DNA of 7,811 bases from JBAPRR01 sp049281195 (lineage in GTDB: Bacteria > Actinomycetota > Acidimicrobiia > Acidimicrobiales > CAVXTF01): positions 1 through 7,811 of the forward strand of contig JBAPRR010000030.1 of the NCBI GenBank assembly GCA_049281195.1, given 5' to 3'. Shown one piece after another: positions 6,214 through 7,811 of the stretch. The notes beneath the pieces were generated by a model. The model saw only the letters and a list, made by a program, of their open reading frames with translations. It was not told the DNA's origin and did no database searches. The first letter of the stretch is position 1; each line of letters begins with the position of its first letter. The position numbers and the translations under genes are program-made.

Positions 6214-7562
6214 CCGAGGTCCAACCGATGGCCGCTTCGTCGCGGCGGCTGCCCGAGGGCGTTTCGGAGGTAGAGTTCGCTCGCCTGCTCGAAAAGGGCC
6301 GCAAGCGCGGCTACGTGACGCAGGAAGACCTGATCGAGGTGCTCCGCACAGTGGAGCTGTCACACGACGTGATCGTCGATGCAGTCCTGTCCGTGCGCGC
6401 CGCGGGTGTCCAGTTCGTAGACGAACACGACGATCGCGAAGACACTCAAGTCAACGGCGCCGCTCCGTTGCCACCGTCGGTAGTACCGACGAGCCGCGAG
6501 GACGCTGACGGAGACACAGACGAGCATGCACGTCCGCGTCGGGCCAAGGGAAAAGCGAACCCGGACGTCCTGCGCGAGATCACCGGCGCGCGCAATCAAC
6601 GCAAACCAGGCCGTGCCTCGTACAGCTCGGATCACGGAGGCGGTTCAGCCGGAGATCCCGTTCACGCTTATCTGAAGGAGATCGGGCGGGTCCCACTTCT
6701 TGATGCGAACAACGAAGTCGAGCTCGCCACTCTGATAGAGGTCGGCAACGAAGCGGCCGTTTTATTGGCTGAGGTCGACCAGAGCCACACACCTGGCGAA
6801 CGCACAAAGCTGCGGACAGCCGTGTTCACGGGCCAACAGGCCAAGGACGCCCTCATCGAGGCGAACCTGCGTCTGGTGGTTTCCATCGCCAAGCGGTACC
6901 GCAACAGGGGCCTGGCCTTCTTGGACCTGATCCAGGAGGGGAACCTCGGCCTGATGCGGGCGGTCGAAAAGTTCGACTACACCAAGGGCTTCAAGTTCTC
7001 CACCTACGCCACGTGGTGGATCCGCCAGGCCATCACCCGGGCTTTGGCGGACCAGGGCCGTACGATCCGCCTTCCCGTTCACATGGTGGAGAGCATCAAC
7101 AAGGTTTCGAGGGTTCAGCGCCAGCTGATTCAGGAGTTCGGGAGGGAACCGACCATCGAGGAGATCGCCGGTCGCGTCGAGTTCCCCGTCGACCGTGTGC
7201 GCGAGGTGCAGCGGATCAATCAGGACACCGTGTCGCTCGAGCAGCCGATAGGCGACGAGGAGGACTTCAGCCTGTCGGACCTGATCGAAGACCGGGGGGC
7301 CGAGGTACCCGACGATGCCGCTACCAGGACGATGCTTCATGCCGCGGTACGCGACGCGCTCGGCACGCTTCCCCAACGCGAGCGCGAGGTCATGGAGTTG
7401 CGGTTCGGCCTGGACGACGGCCGTGTGCGCACGCTCGAAGAGGTGGGCAAGGCATTCGGTGTCACCAGGGAACGCATCAGGCAGATCGAGTCGAAGACGC
7501 TGGCGAAGCTGAGGCACCCCGATGCAGCACAGCCTCTCAGGGATTTTCTCGACGAAGCCTGA
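6210..7562 (+). CDS. rpoD: RNA polymerase primary sigma factor RpoD/SigA (sigma-70)
   Basis: Directs RNA polymerase to housekeeping promoters. The protein has 450 residues and the full group 1 layout. Region 1.1-like helices lie at about 8-68 (EFARLLEKGRKRGYVT, then GVQFVDE). An acidic and then basic low-complexity linker covers about 69-148. Region 1.2 starts at D149 (DPVHAYLKEIGRVPLL). Region 2 (about 214-290) contains ANLRLVVSIAKRYRNRGL, DLIQEGNLGLMRAVEKFDY and the promoter-melting and -10 recognition helix FSTYATWWIRQAITRALAD. Region 3 (about 291-365) includes REPTIEEIA and the finger region around EDFSLSDLIED. Region 4 (373-450) ends with the -35-binding helix-turn-helix VTRERIRQIESKTLAKLRHP (418-437). 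A region 1.1 and the exact region 2 sequence favour the essential primary factor over a group 2 paralogue. It overlaps dnaG by four bases. Pairing with dnaG echoes the E. coli rpsU-dnaG-rpoD and Bacillus dnaG-sigA operons. Confidence 0.97.
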   Translation: MTEVQPMAASSRRLPEGVSEVEFARLLEKGRKRGYVTQEDLIEVLRTVELSHDVIVDAVLSVRAAGVQFVDEHDDREDTQVNGAAPLPPSVVPTSREDADGDTDEHARPRRAKGKANPDVLREITGARNQRKPGRASYSSDHGGGSAGDPVHAYLKEIGRVPLLDANNEVELATLIEVGNEAAVLLAEVDQSHTPGERTKLRTAVFTGQQAKDALIEANLRLVVSIAKRYRNRGLAFLDLIQEGNLGLMRAVEKFDYTKGFKFSTYATWWIRQAITRALADQGRTIRLPVHMVESINKVSRVQRQLIQEFGREPTIEEIAGRVEFPVDRVREVQRINQDTVSLEQPIGDEEDFSLSDLIEDRGAEVPDDAATRTMLHAAVRDALGTLPQREREVMELRFGLDDGRVRTLEEVGKAFGVTRERIRQIESKTLAKLRHPDAAQPLRDFLDEA

Positions 7563-7602
7563 GTCACAATTGACGATCGGCGAGCCGCTCGGGTTACCGA
7601 AT

Positions 7603-7645
7603 ACCGCCCCACGACCTCACCCGAGCATTTCATTCCGTGGGCGGT
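7603..7645 (+). terminator. Long-stem inverted repeat after rpoD, candidate terminator
   Basis: ACCGCCCCACG (7603-7613) pairs with CGTGGGCGGT (7636-7645) over ten base pairs with one bulged C, enclosing a 22-base loop. It starts 40 bases after the rpoD stop. Only a short T run (CAACTTTG) follows, so it is not a textbook intrinsic terminator, but it is the strongest secondary structure between rpoD and the tRNA. A smaller hairpin (CGAG 7581-7584 with CTCG 7588-7591) and a T5 run (7675-7679) lie nearby. Confidence 0.45.
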
Positions 7646-7686
7646 CAACTTTGAGCGCCGAGAAACCGATCACCTTTTTAAGGTCA

Positions 7687-7715
7687 TTCTCAGGTCCCTG
7701 TTTCGCTGATATCGT
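7687..7715 (+). promoter_or_regulatory. Promoter of the tRNA-Asn gene
   Basis: TTCTCA (7687-7692, four of six matches to TTGACA) and TATCGT (7710-7715, a TANNNT -10) are separated by exactly 17 bases. Transcription would start near 7722, about 20 bases before the mature tRNA 5' end. This fits a sigma-70 tRNA promoter and indicates that the tRNA is transcribed independently of rpoD. Confidence 0.6.
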
Positions 7716-7741
7716 CTGCGCTCACTCGAAAGGTCGTGCAT

Positions 7742-7811
7742 TCCGGGGTAGCTCAATCGGCAGAGCAAGCGGCTGTTAACCGCTAGGTTGAGAGTTCGAG
7801 TCTCTCCCCCG
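7742..7811 (+). tRNA. tRNA-Asn (anticodon GTT), 3' end cut by the window
   Basis: The cloverleaf can be built fully. The 5' acceptor strand is 7742-7748 (TCCGGGG). The D arm is GCTC 7751-7754 with GAGC 7763-7766. The anticodon arm is AGCGG 7768-7772 with CCGCT 7780-7784, around the loop CTGTTAA and anticodon GTT at 7775-7777. The variable loop has five bases. The T arm is GAGAG 7790-7794 with CTCTC 7802-7806 around TTCGAGT. The 3' acceptor strand is visible for five bases (CCCCG, 7807-7811), all pairing. The last two acceptor bases, the discriminator and any encoded CCA lie beyond the edge. GTT reads the Asn codons AAC and AAU. Confidence 0.95.

Noticed and set aside
7522..7779. An 85-codon plus-strand frame across the rpoD end and the tRNA
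   Set aside because: It overlaps rpoD out of frame and runs into the tRNA, with no ribosome site or recognisable product.
1..7811. A new defence, mobile or secretion system
   Set aside because: All genes are well-known housekeeping genes in a plausible conserved order. I see no transposase, integrase, spacer-repeat array, toxin-antitoxin pair or att-like repeat at the visible part of the tRNA.

Overview
This is a compact housekeeping window from a high-G+C bacterium. It carries four complete or near-complete genes, all on the plus strand, followed by a tRNA gene that the right edge cuts. In order they are a single-chain class II glycyl-tRNA synthetase (about 12-1352), pyruvate phosphate dikinase (1453-4236), DNA primase DnaG (4315-6213), the primary sigma factor RpoD (6210-7562) and tRNA-Asn(GTT) (7742 to the edge). 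All four coding genes end in TGA. No mobile element, CRISPR array or phage signal is visible, and no stretch over 300 bases lacks a gene.

The organism is probably a high-G+C actinobacterium (Actinomycetota), perhaps of an Acidimicrobiia-like lineage. That is inference from the base composition, the TANNNT-type -10 elements, GTG and apparently leaderless starts, and the protein flavour; a database search would be needed to place it. The layout resembles the glyS / PPDK regulatory protein / ppdK / dgt / dnaG / rpoD order known from other bacteria, but the PPDK regulatory protein and dgt are absent between the genes seen here. dnaG and rpoD form the core of the classical macromolecular-synthesis operon without rpsU. 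They overlap by four bases (ATGA), so primase and sigma factor are probably co-translated. glyS and ppdK are separated from their downstream neighbours by 100 and 78 bases, which hold hairpins and candidate promoters.

I do not see a new multi-gene system. The unusual content lies inside ordinary genes. The PPDK phosphohistidine loop reads Val-Ser-His where the regulated enzymes have Thr-Ser-His. The same enzyme has an 18-residue Gly/Arg/Ser insert built from an 18-base tandem repeat, and a histone-H1-like basic tail. The DnaG linker is built from a 15-base tandem repeat. Three in-frame micro-repeats at flexible points of two adjacent genes suggest repeat expansion at permissive sites.
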